DNA of 64,000 bases from Paenibacillus sp. YPG26 (GCF_023704175.1 NZ_CP084530.1:3472001-3536000), one strand, 5' to 3'. Shown: positions 25,524-35,097, counted from the stretch's first letter. Made by a program: numbers and translations. The notes: generated by a model from the sequence alone, not told the origin.

Positions 25524-27002
25524 TTAAGGACTTGGTGTAACCGTCACATCAAATGACCCTACACAAGCTACTTTATTGCCCTTCTTAATTTTCACATTTA
25601 TAGTTTCGGTAGTCTCTATATCAGTTGGCAAGCCTTCAGTCTTGATATAGAGCGCATATTGTCCGTCTGCTATATCATCTCCGGTTGTAACTTTAACTGT
25701 GCTAGGATTACTGGAAGACGAAGTCTCAATTATATAATCAGAGGTTAAGCCTATAATAAACTGACTCTTCCAATATCCTACGTCAACTGAAACATTCTCC
25801 AGAAAATCTAATTCATACGGTACGACATCTACGGCAAAGCTTCCTTGTTTAACTATGATTCCATCTTGGTTTTTAACAGCTACATTGATAGTTACTGAAC
25901 CCTCTGCCAATGGGAATACATCAATTTGCCCAGGTAACGACTCATTCTCCTCAACAAATGCAACTTCTGTGTCAGTCGAACTCAATTCGAGTGTCTCGCC
26001 TTCACTTAATGTTACTTTATTGGTCTCGTTAGGATTATAGAGTGCTATAAGATTGCTATCCCCGGTAAGGTTACTAAATTCTAAAGTTTGCAGTACCGGC
26101 TCTGGGTCAGTAGTTGGATCCGGTGAAGGTGTCGGTGTTGGATCGGGTGTCGGCACTGGATTCGGTATTGGCACTGGATTCGGTATCGGTGTTGGATCCG
26201 GTATTGGCACTGGATTCGGTATCGGTGTTGGATCCGGTGTTGGCACTGGATTCGGTATTGGCGTTGAATCCGGTGTTGGTGTTGGATTTGGTGTTGGATT
26301 TGGTACCGATACTGGACTTGGTGTTGGGATTGGATCAGGTACCGGTGCTGGCACAGGCACTTGTTTCACCTCGTCTTTAACCTTAATAAAATTTGAAGCA
26401 ACGGCTGCAACAGACTCACGACTAGCAGTTCCCCCTGGATTAAAGGTCCCATCCTCATTACCCTTGATTAACCCCTTCGCCAGTGCATAGCCTACGGCAT
26501 CTTTTGCATAACTAGAGATTTTATTCGCATCTCTAAAGGTCAGTTTGTCCCCATAGCCCTGTGCGTCAACACCTAGACCTCTTACAAAGAGCGTTGCCAT
26601 TTGCTCCCGGCTAAGGATATCCCCACCACCAAATATGTTGTATGTGTAGCCTTTAACCAGTCCTGACTTGGCCGCGGCTTCTACATAGGCAAAAGACCAA
26701 TGATTTGCAGGCACATCTTTAAATGTAGGAGTACTAGGAATATTGCTCGTATCCAGTCCCATTGATTTAACAAGAATCTTCACAAATTCCTGTCTCGTTA
26801 TCTGACCTCTCGGGTCAAACCCCTCTTGACTCTTACCGTTAATAATTCCTGACTGCACCAATTCCAATATAGCTTCTTTGGCAAAAGAATTATCAATATC
26901 TGTAAAACTTGATGATGCAGCTTCTGCTTTAGGTCCAACTGCAAAATTCAACAATAGTGCGGAACAAGCCAAAATTCCCGAATACTTCTGTAATCTGTTC
27001 AT
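25524..27002 (-). CDS. SLH protein with Pro-rich linker and Ig-like tail
   Basis: A 492-residue exported protein. Residues 1-28 are a signal peptide (SGILACSALLLNFAVG, then KAEA). Three SLH domains lie at ~30-210 (TRQEFVKILVKSMGL, SREQMATLFVRGLGV, SRESVAAVASNFIKV). A ~90-residue Pro/Thr/Asn linker follows, built on PIPNPVPTPDPT-type repeats, and then a Big_2-like tail of ~190 residues (SEGETLELSSTDTEV). The SLH part is thus N-terminal, with the linker holding the tail away from the wall. Ligand is unknown. A terminator follows 80 bp downstream. Confidence 0.88.
   Translation of the reverse strand: MNRLQKYSGILACSALLLNFAVGPKAEAASSSFTDIDNSFAKEAILELVQSGIINGKSQEGFDPRGQITRQEFVKILVKSMGLDTSNIPSTPTFKDVPANHWSFAYVEAAAKSGLVKGYTYNIFGGGDILSREQMATLFVRGLGVDAQGYGDKLTFRDANKISSYAKDAVGYALAKGLIKGNEDGTFNPGGTASRESVAAVASNFIKVKDEVKQVPVPAPVPDPIPTPSPVSVPNPTPNPTPTPDSTPIPNPVPTPDPTPIPNPVPIPDPTPIPNPVPIPNPVPTPDPTPTPSPDPTTDPEPVLQTLEFSNLTGDSNLIALYNPNETNKVTLSEGETLELSSTDTEVAFVEENESLPGQIDVFPLAEGSVTINVAVKNQDGIIVKQGSFAVDVVPYELDFLENVSVDVGYWKSQFIIGLTSDYIIETSSSSNPSTVKVTTGDDIADGQYALYIKTEGLPTDIETTETINVKIKKGNKVACVGSFDVTVTPSP
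26105..26360 (-). repeat. Pro-rich linker repeat in SLH gene
   Basis: Tandem units of about 36 bp built from GGATTCGGTATCGG and GGATCCGGT modules on the plus strand; the minus strand encodes PIPNPVPTPDPT. Units stay in frame, so linker length can vary. Confidence 0.85.
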
Positions 27003-27123
27003 TTGTGTCCTCCAAGTAGATTCGTTAGATGCATATAATATAAACCCTACAAGTTATATATCGGGTATTTATGGATATTTTGAATAAAGGAGGTACTAAA
27101 TTCCACTAGATATTTTCCCAACA

Positions 27124-27158
27124 CAAAAAGCACTGAAGCCATAACAGCTCCAGTGCTC
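27124..27158 (-). terminator. Terminator of metK
   Basis: AGCACTG (27129-27135) pairs with CAGTGCT (27151-27157), extended by GGAGC/GCTTC on the minus strand, then T5. It lies ~20 bp after the metK stop. Confidence 0.9.
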
Positions 27159-27176
27159 TGATATTACGTATTTGTC

Positions 27177-28379
27177 TTACAGACCCGCTTGCTCTTTAAG
27201 CAGCTCGGCCTTGTCCACACGTTCCCAAGGAAGATCCACATCGGTACGGCCAAAGTGACCGTAAGCTGCAGTCTGATGGTAGATTGGACGACGAAGGTCA
27301 AGCATACGGATGATTCCGGCAGGACGAAGGTCGAAGTTATTGCTTACGAGTTCAACCAGCTTCTCTTCGGACACTTTGCCAGTTCCGTATGTATCAACGT
27401 TAATGGATACTGGTGTAGCTACGCCAATCGCATATGCGAGCTGGATCTCCACTTTGTCAGCAAGGCCAGCGGCTACAAGGTTCTTCGCTACATAACGTGC
27501 TGCATAAGCTGCGGAACGGTCTACCTTAGTAGGATCCTTACCGGAGAATGCGCCGCCGCCATGACGCGCATAACCGCCATACGTATCTACGATGATCTTA
27601 CGGCCCGTCAGACCCGCATCGCCTTGAGGTCCGCCGATAACGAAGCGGCCAGTAGGGTTGATGAAATATTTAGTATCTGCATCCAGAAGCTCAGCTGGAA
27701 CTACAGGAAGGATAACCTTCTCTTTGATATCTGCTTGGATCTGTTCCAAAGTTGCTTCTTCAGCATGCTGTGTGGATACAACAATGGTATCGACACGGGT
27801 CGGCTTGCCGTCCACATACTCAATTGTAACTTGTGTCTTGCCGTCTGGACGAAGGTAGTCCAGTGTGCCGTCCTTACGTACTTCGGAGAGACGACGAGCG
27901 ATACGGTGGGACAGAGCAATCGGAAGAGGCATAAGTTCAGGTGTCTCGTTCGTAGCAAATCCGAACATCAGACCTTGGTCCCCTGCACCAATGTTAGCTG
28001 TCTCCTTATCCACTTGGGCAGGATCGCGGTTCTCCAGTGCCGCATTCACGCCTTGGGCGATATCCGCGGACTGTTCATTTAGTGACGTCAGCACTGCGCA
28101 GGTATTATAGTCAAAACCATACTTCGCGCGGGTATAACCAATATCCTTGACGGTCTTACGTACGATAGACGGAATGTCTACGTATTCGGAACTCGTACTA
28201 ATCTCACCAATTACGAGCACCAGGCCCGTCGCAACGGACACTTCGCAAGCAACACGAGCATTAGGGTCATTAGCCAGAAATGCGTCAAGTACCGCATCAG
28301 AGATCTGGTCACAAATCTTGTCCGGGTGTCCTTCGGTAACGGACTCGGAAGTAAACAAATGTCGCCCTTTAATGGACAT
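27177..28379 (-). CDS. metK: MetK, S-adenosylmethionine synthetase
   Basis: MetK makes S-adenosylmethionine from ATP and methionine. The 400-residue protein has the family signatures [20 protein letters not shown] (N-terminal ATP/Mg site), [12 protein letters not shown], and [19 protein letters not shown]. Length is normal. A GGGAGG SD precedes the ATG. A strong vegetative promoter lies ~110 bp upstream and a terminator-like hairpin sits between the two; no SAM-I (S-box) riboswitch is recognisable there. A conventional terminator follows the gene. Confidence 0.98.
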   Translation of the reverse strand: MSIKGRHLFTSESVTEGHPDKICDQISDAVLDAFLANDPNARVACEVSVATGLVLVIGEISTSSEYVDIPSIVRKTVKDIGYTRAKYGFDYNTCAVLTSLNEQSADIAQGVNAALENRDPAQVDKETANIGAGDQGLMFGFATNETPELMPLPIALSHRIARRLSEVRKDGTLDYLRPDGKTQVTIEYVDGKPTRVDTIVVSTQHAEEATLEQIQADIKEKVILPVVPAELLDADTKYFINPTGRFVIGGPQGDAGLTGRKIIVDTYGGYARHGGGAFSGKDPTKVDRSAAYAARYVAKNLVAAGLADKVEIQLAYAIGVATPVSINVDTYGTGKVSEEKLVELVSNNFDLRPAGIIRMLDLRRPIYHQTAAYGHFGRTDVDLPWERVDKAELLKEQAGL

Positions 28380-28431
28380 GAATTCTCAACCTCCCATATG
28401 GATAGTGTGGCAATCGCCAACCGATCCTACA

Positions 28432-28463
28432 CAAAAAATGAACCTTTTCCGCTCGGAAAAGGT
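28432..28463 (-). terminator. Terminator-like hairpin in the metK leader
   Basis: ACCTTTTCC/GGAAAAGGT 9- to 10-bp stem followed on the minus strand by TCATTTTTT. It lies ~16 nt downstream of the predicted start of the metK transcript, about 55 nt before the metK SD. It may attenuate metK, or end readthrough from the spore-protein gene. Confidence 0.75.
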
Positions 28464-28485
28464 CGAAGTACAAGCCTCAAAAGTC

Positions 28486-28514
28486 ATATTAACGTATTTG
28501 CAACCCCCTGTCAA
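28486..28514 (-). promoter_or_regulatory. Vegetative (sigma-A) promoter of metK
   Basis: TTGACA (28514-28509), 17 bp, TAATAT (28491-28486) on the minus strand: perfect -35 and five of six -10 bases. Start predicted near 28479. Confidence 0.88.
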
Positions 28515-28579
28515 TCAAGGGGAAGAGCATATTATTCCTTGTATCCGATTAATAATTGCAGAGTATCTGAAAGTGCTCT

Positions 28580-28861
28580 TTATAATGTAAAATGCTGCTC
28601 CGCATGTGCCACCAACCGCTTTGTAATCTCTCCGCCCACGGAACCATTCTCGCGTGAAGTCAGATGGCCCCAGCTGCTTGTCGTATGGCCATTACCGATG
28701 CTTCCAAGCTCTCCGGCGAACTCAGTATCGGCCGAGCCCATAGGTCCAGCACCATAACCTACCGGCAGACCGAACTCGGCTGCAATCTCATACTTCATTT
28801 GTCTTAGCGCTTCCCGGCTTTGCGGTACAATTTGACGATTGTTACGACTACCTCTTGCCAT
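28580..28861 (-). CDS. Alpha/beta-type small acid-soluble spore protein
   Basis: SASPs coat DNA in the dormant spore. The 93-residue product begins [19 protein letters not shown] and contains [11 protein letters not shown] and [20 protein letters not shown], the two conserved segments of the alpha/beta class; the Glu-Ile-Ala stretch marks the germination-protease site. GGAGGTG precedes the ATG at 28861, whereas an upstream in-frame ATG at 28915 has no SD. Expression is expected to be sigma-G dependent in the forespore, but no promoter was resolved. Confidence 0.93.
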   Translation of the reverse strand: MARGSRNNRQIVPQSREALRQMKYEIAAEFGLPVGYGAGPMGSADTEFAGELGSIGNGHTTSSWGHLTSRENGSVGGEITKRLVAHAEQHFTL

Positions 28862-28977
28862 TAGAATACACCTCCTGAGTAAATTGTATACAGGATTAGT
28901 ATCTCTGACTTGCACACTTGTAGCCGTACGAATGTTTGTTAACAGAAGTAATTATTGGAGTGCCGGCAGCACACCGA

Positions 28978-29508
28978 TTACTTGATAACATAACCTCCGC
29001 GAACCATAACAGTCACGCTCATCTTTTGCCCATCAGCAACCTGAATACCCCGGCCTTCCCTTGGAAAAGATAACAGATGATTAGTTACAGCTGCTCCTCC
29101 ATTCGCGACATCCTTGCCGTCGGTCAGATCCGCCACACCGTTGGCATCTGTACTATAGATAACGGCTTTGCCGCCGCGAACAATGAACTCGGCACCTGCT
29201 TTTGCGATCAAAGTCTGACCCGGCTTCAGAGTGACCACTTCAATTCCCTCACTAGCAGAGGATCCTCCCGTGGAAGTGCCTGTTCCGCTTCCCGTGCTTG
29301 GTGTTGTTGTCGAGCCGCCTCCAGATCCACTGCCAAGCACCTTCTGAATCTGCTGATCTACATAACTCTTCGTTACTACCGGATCATCTGCAGTACCTGG
29401 CTGGTTCGTTACTCCCGCACCCTCTGCTTGAAGGTTCAACAAGGACCCTGCTATCAATCCACCACCAATTAAAACGGCTGCCGCCGTGACTTTCCACATT
29501 CTGTTCAT
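28978..29508 (-). CDS. Exported protein of unknown function
   Basis: A 176-residue product with a signal peptide or membrane anchor (KVTAAAVLIGGGLIAGSLL), a short VVTKSYVDQQI segment and a Gly/Ser/Thr linker (about residues 60-85). A compact C-terminal part follows (VVTLKPGQTLIAKAGAEFIVRG). No catalytic motif or named family was recognised. The ATG at 29508 follows GGAGG. It lies between the spore-protein gene and a secreted multi-domain gene. Confidence 0.75.
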   Translation of the reverse strand: MNRMWKVTAAAVLIGGGLIAGSLLNLQAEGAGVTNQPGTADDPVVTKSYVDQQIQKVLGSGSGGGSTTTPSTGSGTGTSTGGSSASEGIEVVTLKPGQTLIAKAGAEFIVRGGKAVIYSTDANGVADLTDGKDVANGGAAVTNHLLSFPREGRGIQVADGQKMSVTVMVRGGYVIK

Positions 29509-29602
29509 GAGCTGCCTCCTGCCATTTTGGAAATCTTCTATTCCTCTTAAGTTCATATCCTATATCTACTAATGATAGAGGTTTTACTAGGGAGAGACAA
29601 GC

Positions 29603-29624
29603 AAAATCCCCCAAGCGGGGGATT
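29603..29624 (-). terminator. Terminator of the 29644 gene
   Basis: AATCCCCC/GGGGGATT with a four-base loop, then TTGC on the minus strand: a strong GC stem with a weak T-run. Confidence 0.7.
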
Positions 29625-29643
29625 CGGAGCTTTTATCAACTTA

Positions 29644-32283
29644 TTAATTGTACATACGTGAAGTATTGTAATACGCATTGTGGGTTGCCAGCATCACCTT
29701 CTGGCCTTGGAACACATCATAGACAGATAGAGAGTAGGCACCGTAACTCATTCCATCAAAAATTGCATCGTCCACAGTATATGCAAAACTGCCATTCTCA
29801 CTAAGTTTCAATTCTGTCTCAGGTGCTACCTCTTTCTCAAATATACGACCGGTTGAATCTTTCAATTCAATTAGCAGTTTGTGTCCTAACTCCCCAACGT
29901 TGTAGCTTGTATTCTTGCTTAAAGTGTAATTCATATCCACATTCACTGTGGTAGAAGCAGTTAGATACACATCTAACTTATTGACACTCAAAGTATACGG
30001 GAACAGCTGAATATCCTTCAAGCCAGCTTTTAAGACAGTAGGTTGGAAATTAACCTCCATCTCAGCCGCATTAATATATCCAGTAGGATCTCCCTTTACT
30101 GGAGTAAGCTTGTTGTCGGTGATACCTTCACCTAGAATCAGCTTCATATCAGAGACACTATTTTTGCTAGGAATCTTCGTCCAGAAGGCAACGATACTTT
30201 TTTCCTGCGGTCCTGCAGGGGTCTCTATCTGAATAGCTTTAGCTTTATAGCTCTGGCCACTAGAAGCTTTGTAAAAACCGACCATCTGGGAGAGATCGAT
30301 CTGGTGATCCTCCAAGTTTTTGACCTCAACTTCCGAATATACAATATCCGAAGAAGCCCCTGGGTATACAGCTGTCCTCAATACTTTGAATTCCTCTTTG
30401 CGTCCATTCGTTGATATTTGGTAAGCAGCGTCCTTATTAATTTTATTCAATCCCGGAAGAACACCAAAGTTAGAGAACTGGAACCAGGGTGAAGTAGTTG
30501 GGGATGCAGGATCGCCCGACTTCTCGAGCAGAGCAATCTGCAGCTGGGCGAAATTAAGATAAGACGGCACTTTCCCTACAATATATAAGTCCGTCGTCAT
30601 TCCTACTCCAAGCAGACTCGCGCTTTGGGTACTTATCAGCTTCGTATCCGCACTCAATTTGGCGGAATCTACCGTGAGCTGTCCAGCCAGATCCGGCAAA
30701 TTGATGGTCTTGCTCCCACGATTAGCAACGACAATCTTCGCTGTCACCAAGTCGCCATCCGTCCATGGTAATCGTTGAATATTCGACAAGGTTAGACCAA
30801 CCAGGCCGTTATTTGTCTGCATGTACTGCTCTACTCCGGTAGTGTTTTCAAGGAGCTTGGCTTCTGGCAGGGCGAACACGCCTACCGGATAAGTGAACAC
30901 CGGATCTTTACTTACACTTGGTGCCTGACCCGTTGCATCCTTAGGAATGTCCCCGGAGGATTGAGGAATATTAACGAATAATTGAAGTGAACTGTTCACC
31001 AGCTTGGACGGAACCGTAATATTCATTCTTATATTTTTCTCTTCTTGCGGCTTCAATGTCATGTTGTCTATCCCAGTTACGGTAAAAGGAATGGTATTCC
31101 CGCCTGCCGTATGCAGTACAAAATCATATTTTGGTACAGCAACGGTAGTTGTACCGACATTTCGGATAGCAAATTGAACAGCCAGATCGCTATCATCATA
31201 GCTTTGATTCACCCATGCTCCCTTAACGCTTGCAGCTATCTTGCCGGCGGGAAGAACAATTACTTTCTCCGCATAAGGCTTAACCGTAATTGATTGATTC
31301 TTAACAGCAGGCAGTTGAAGGGTTGCGAGCGGTAGACTCAGCTTGGTTGCTTCATCATCCTGAATAATTTGAAGCTCCAGATTCTTAAGAGACACACTCT
31401 TAGGAATGGACGCCATTAAATTCAACTTCTTCGTATCCTGAGGTTGAATTCGGTAATCTGTTCCCAAAGAATCGGCTGTTAACGGGTAGCTGGAACCACC
31501 GGCTGTCTTGACCACCATTTTCACCTTCGGGTCCTCAAACAATTTGTAGCCAATATTCTGTAGATCTACATTCACACCTACATAATTATAATCTCCTGAT
31601 AAATAGCTTGTGACTTGGCTTATCTTCATCTTCACAGGTGCTTCATTAATCCGAAATGTCTTGGACTGACCGGCTGGTGTAGATATCAGATAGGATGCCG
31701 GTATCTTAAATGCGCCCAGGCTGCTCTCATAGTTAGGTTGGCTGAAATCCCACTTAACTATCTGAAAAGCAAAATCATTAATCTTAACATTTCTGCCAAC
31801 CTTCACGATGTAGGTTAAGGCTGCTGTAGATCCGGGAGCCACACTTTTCTTGGCGGCATCGGCAGACTTAAGTGTTGCACTATACACAGAGCCGCCTGCT
31901 GAACGCACCCGGGTCCAGTAATCTGTCAGATCAAGGCTTTTGGAGTTACCGTTGTTAAAGCTAAGTGTATAAGTAAGAATGCTTCCCTCATCCTGTGCCA
32001 ACAAATTTACCTCAGACAAGCGAACAGAGGCCTTACCGCCTAGCTTGATGGCTGGCAAAGCATTGATGGTATGAACGACAGGAGCGGACTTTTTCTTTGC
32101 GGGTTTTGCTTGGGTATTCTTTTTGGCTGCAATAGATGAAGAGGACTTAGAAATTGAGGTTGAAACTGTAGATTTAGTCGATGTGTTGGGTGCGGCTTCT
32201 ACTAGCGGTCCTGTAGCTAGACCTCCGACAAGGAGACTCAAGCCTAATACAGTCGATGTAGTTGTATATGTAATCTTATTCAA
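29644..32283 (-). CDS. Secreted multi-domain protein of unknown function
   Basis: An 879-residue exported protein. After a signal peptide (STVLGLSLLVGGLATG, cleavage near VEA-APN) comes a Ser/Lys/Ala-rich stretch (~35-66) like a wall-spanning linker. The rest is a series of beta-rich modules of ~110-170 residues with recurring phrases (GNSKSLDLTDYWTRVRS, ILTYTLSFNNG, IQKLPWTDG-like SNIQRLPWTDGDLVTAKIV), suggesting repeated Ig-like domains. No SLH, LPXTG or enzyme motif was found. Lying immediately downstream of the main S-layer gene, it may be a cell-surface accessory protein. Confidence 0.82.
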   Translation of the reverse strand: MNKITYTTTSTVLGLSLLVGGLATGPLVEAAPNTSTKSTVSTSISKSSSSIAAKKNTQAKPAKKKSAPVVHTINALPAIKLGGKASVRLSEVNLLAQDEGSILTYTLSFNNGNSKSLDLTDYWTRVRSAGGSVYSATLKSADAAKKSVAPGSTAALTYIVKVGRNVKINDFAFQIVKWDFSQPNYESSLGAFKIPASYLISTPAGQSKTFRINEAPVKMKISQVTSYLSGDYNYVGVNVDLQNIGYKLFEDPKVKMVVKTAGGSSYPLTADSLGTDYRIQPQDTKKLNLMASIPKSVSLKNLELQIIQDDEATKLSLPLATLQLPAVKNQSITVKPYAEKVIVLPAGKIAASVKGAWVNQSYDDSDLAVQFAIRNVGTTTVAVPKYDFVLHTAGGNTIPFTVTGIDNMTLKPQEEKNIRMNITVPSKLVNSSLQLFVNIPQSSGDIPKDATGQAPSVSKDPVFTYPVGVFALPEAKLLENTTGVEQYMQTNNGLVGLTLSNIQRLPWTDGDLVTAKIVVANRGSKTINLPDLAGQLTVDSAKLSADTKLISTQSASLLGVGMTTDLYIVGKVPSYLNFAQLQIALLEKSGDPASPTTSPWFQFSNFGVLPGLNKINKDAAYQISTNGRKEEFKVLRTAVYPGASSDIVYSEVEVKNLEDHQIDLSQMVGFYKASSGQSYKAKAIQIETPAGPQEKSIVAFWTKIPSKNSVSDMKLILGEGITDNKLTPVKGDPTGYINAAEMEVNFQPTVLKAGLKDIQLFPYTLSVNKLDVYLTASTTVNVDMNYTLSKNTSYNVGELGHKLLIELKDSTGRIFEKEVAPETELKLSENGSFAYTVDDAIFDGMSYGAYSLSVYDVFQGQKVMLATHNAYYNTSRMYN

Positions 32284-32409
32284 TTTAACTTCCTCCTATG
32301 GGAAAATTATGCTCTAACCTATAAACGTATAGATTTGGAGAAAGTTTCTATAATTATCTAATATAGTGTTATTGCTAATAGATATTATGCTTATTTCTAT
32401 ATAAATAGA

Positions 32410-32443
32410 AAAACCCTGATGAGATTACTCTCATCAGGGTTTT
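32410..32443 (-). terminator. Strong terminator of the S-layer gene
   Basis: A perfect 15-bp stem (AAAACCCTGATGAGA and its complement) with a four-base loop, ending in T5 on the minus strand, 15 bp after the S-layer stop. Confidence 0.97.
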
Positions 32444-32457
32444 CGCTGTAGAAGTTA

Positions 32458-35010
32458 TTACTTAACGTCTACGTTTACAGAAGTTGCTGCAACTGCAGTA
32501 GTTGCATCGTTAGCATCTGTCAGAACTTTGAACAAGATAGTACCCTTGTCTCCACGTGCTGTTGTTACAACGCTGGAGATTGTTGGTGTTGCAGTTGCAA
32601 GGTTACCTGTACCACCGGAAGCAATGCTCGCTACAAGTGTACCAAGTACGGAATCAGTTCCTGCATCATAAGCACCGTTACCGTTTGTATCCAGGTACAA
32701 TTGAGCAGAAGCTACATTAAGGCGTACTTGATATTGGGAAGCTGTCTTCAAAGTAACACCGTTAACGATTGGATCAACAGAAATTTGCTCTGTTACGTTC
32801 AGAACATCTTTGTAAGATACAGTTTTGCCAATGTAATCAATTGTAGGAACAGACTTGAATTGTACAGATGCAATTGCAGGCGCGTTGTCCACTACAGTTA
32901 CTGTTGCTTGGGCAACGAAGTTACCAGCAGCGTTCTTAAGAACGATTTGAGTTGTACCCGCTTTAATAGCAGTAACAACAAATGTTGTACCAGTTGGTGC
33001 AGCAGCAGTTGCAACTGAAGTGTTAGAAGAAGTTACTGTGTAGCCTGTCAAAGTCTCAGCAGTAGTTTTAACACCATTAGTAGTATAGTTATTCAGTGCG
33101 AAAGTAACAGTGTCGTCATCAGCTTTAGCCTTATCAAGTGTAAGGTCCGAGGACTCTCCACCAGAAATTTCAAGCTTCTGAGAAGCAACGTTGTTCACAT
33201 CAGTTGCATTCACATAGAAGGAACCAACAATATTTCCATCTTTGTCTTTGAAGTACACAGTACCTGTGCCTGTTGCATTTGGAGTGAATGTCAATGTTTG
33301 AGTACCAATTTTGTTAGCTGTATCAGTTTCAACTTGAACTGCGCCAACAAATGCTGGAGTTACTTCATCAACTTGGTTACCTGCACCAGCACCAGTGACA
33401 AGCTTGAACGGATCGCCATATTGGTCTTTTGCAGTCAGCTTAACGCTTGTTGCAACACCTTTAACAGCATTTACAGAAACCGGATCTGCAGTGATAGATT
33501 TAACAGCACGTGCAGAGTTAGTTACTGTAACGTTCACAGTCTTAGTTACGTTACCACCAACAGTGATTGTAAGTGTAGCTGTACCAGCTGATTCTGCAGT
33601 CAAAACTTTGCCATTAACGGATACTACAGCAGGGTTAGAAGTAGTTACAGATACGCTGCCTGCAGGAGCGGATCCAACTACACCAGCAATTGTAGCTTTA
33701 ACATTGTAGACTTGAGCTTTCTCACCAGCAACAAGCGTAGTGCTGTTCAGAAGGAAGTCATCGCCTGCAAGTGTGCCATTGTAGTTAGCAGAAGACTCAT
33801 CAGTTTTATCAGCGCCAAAGCTGTAAAGAACTACATCACCAACTGCTGTAGCAGCTGTGCTCAAGTTAGCAACAGTGATCTTCTCAGATCCAGTTACAAC
33901 TGTGCTTCCTTTAACGATTTGTACTTCGATGTTGTATTCGCCAGCCGGGATAGCTGTAGCAGAAAGCAATGCACCAGTATTGTTAGAGTTAGTAGCAGTC
34001 CCTGCACCGTTATCTAAGATATTAGCAACAGCACCATTTTTAGTTGCAACGAAAGTTACGCTGTAACCAGCAAGTGCCAGGTAATCTACATCAACAGGTG
34101 TAGATTGACCGTTGATTGTGAATTTAACTTTTTGACCTTTAAGTTGTTGGTCATAAGCAGCTTTTTGAACTTGTACGGAGTTAACTACAACACCGTTAGT
34201 TACTTTGTACTCAGTAGCTTTACCATCAAGTGTTACAACTACAGTGGACTCTGCGTTAGGAAGCAGGTTGCTTGCAAGTGTAACAGTTGCAGTCTTACCG
34301 TCAGCAGATGCAGAGATTGCTGTAGCAGCTACGCCGCCAACAGTAACTTGTGCTGCAGTCAGCTTGCCAAGACCAGTACCAGTAACAGTCAATGTATTAG
34401 GGCTAGCAACAGATACGCCAGTTACAGTTGCCAATGTGTTCTTTTGATCTACTACATAAGCGGCTACAACTACTTGGGAACGAGTTGCTGCTGCTTGGAA
34501 GTTAGTGGACTTCTCAAGAAGGCCAGCGTTGATTGCTGCTTGGACATAACCTTTAGCCCATGCAGTTGCACTGTTGTCGATGCCAGTAGTAGGAACTTCA
34601 AGTTTCAAAGCGCGAACCAAGACAGTTGCCAATTCTTCTGCAGTAACGTTGCCGTTAAAGTCGAAGATTTTCTTAGCAGTGTCTTTACCTTGCATGATAC
34701 CCGCAGCAGTTACTGCTTCGATGTAAGGAGCTGCCCAGTTCTTAGCGTTGTAGTTCTTATCTTTGTAAGAGAATACGCCAGTAACTTCTTTAAGACCAAG
34801 AGTCTTAACGATTACTTTAGCAAGCTCTCCACGAGTAACTGTTTTCTCCAGGTGAGCGGAACCATCTGGATAACCATTAAGAATACCTTTTGCGCTTAGA
34901 GCGTCAAATTGTTGTTGCGGTGTAAGTGTAGATTCAGCACCGAATGCTACAGATGCAAACATGGAGAATGCCATTGCTGTAGAGAGTGCTACGGATAAAA
35001 TTTTCTTCAT
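32458..35010 (-). CDS. S-layer protein (SLH type)
   Basis: Probably the main surface-layer protein: 850 residues from the ATG at 35010. The signal peptide is KKILSVALSTAMAFSMFASV, cut after AFGA. Three SLH domains lie at ~30-190 (TRGELAKVIVKTLGL, AEELATVLVRALKL, TRSQVVVAAYVV). Then come several Ig-like domains (GVSVASPNTLTVTGTG, SVTTSNPAVVSVNGK) rich in Thr/Ala/Val, few charged residues and no cysteine in the mature part, typical of S-layer proteins. A strong promoter, a long leader and the strongest terminator in the window support high expression. A second in-frame ATG at 35082 also has its own SD, so a 24-residue N-terminal extension is possible. Wall polymer genes for its anchor lie at 40-44 kb. 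Confidence 0.93.
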   Translation of the reverse strand: MKKILSVALSTAMAFSMFASVAFGAESTLTPQQQFDALSAKGILNGYPDGSAHLEKTVTRGELAKVIVKTLGLKEVTGVFSYKDKNYNAKNWAAPYIEAVTAAGIMQGKDTAKKIFDFNGNVTAEELATVLVRALKLEVPTTGIDNSATAWAKGYVQAAINAGLLEKSTNFQAAATRSQVVVAAYVVDQKNTLATVTGVSVASPNTLTVTGTGLGKLTAAQVTVGGVAATAISASADGKTATVTLASNLLPNAESTVVVTLDGKATEYKVTNGVVVNSVQVQKAAYDQQLKGQKVKFTINGQSTPVDVDYLALAGYSVTFVATKNGAVANILDNGAGTATNSNNTGALLSATAIPAGEYNIEVQIVKGSTVVTGSEKITVANLSTAATAVGDVVLYSFGADKTDESSANYNGTLAGDDFLLNSTTLVAGEKAQVYNVKATIAGVVGSAPAGSVSVTTSNPAVVSVNGKVLTAESAGTATLTITVGGNVTKTVNVTVTNSARAVKSITADPVSVNAVKGVATSVKLTAKDQYGDPFKLVTGAGAGNQVDEVTPAFVGAVQVETDTANKIGTQTLTFTPNATGTGTVYFKDKDGNIVGSFYVNATDVNNVASQKLEISGGESSDLTLDKAKADDDTVTFALNNYTTNGVKTTAETLTGYTVTSSNTSVATAAAPTGTTFVVTAIKAGTTQIVLKNAAGNFVAQATVTVVDNAPAIASVQFKSVPTIDYIGKTVSYKDVLNVTEQISVDPIVNGVTLKTASQYQVRLNVASAQLYLDTNGNGAYDAGTDSVLGTLVASIASGGTGNLATATPTISSVVTTARGDKGTILFKVLTDANDATTAVAATSVNVDVK

Positions 35011-35082
35011 AACCTTTTTGTCTCCTCCTTGAATATCTTTCATATAAGAGTTTTCTTTAAATGTATAGCTCGTGTTACTCAT

Positions 35083-35097
35083 TAGCCGATACACCCC
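35083..35097 (-). promoter_or_regulatory. Upstream SD for a second in-frame S-layer start
   Basis: AAAGGGGGTG lies about 9 nt before an ATG at 35082 that reads in frame into the S-layer protein start at 35010. The downstream ATG has its own AAGGAGGAG. Tandem starts of this kind are known for Brevibacillus (Bacillus brevis) cell wall protein genes. Confidence 0.7.

Noticed and set aside
26053..26490. 145-codon plus-strand Gly/Val/Ser repeat frame
   Set aside because: Antisense shadow of the Pro-rich linker of the SLH gene on the minus strand.
27189..28082. 297-codon plus-strand frame
   Set aside because: Antisense to metK, which is strongly supported by motifs.
28380..28580. SAM-I riboswitch upstream of metK
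   Set aside because: The S-box core motifs were looked for by eye on the minus strand and not found; only hairpins and a promoter are visible.
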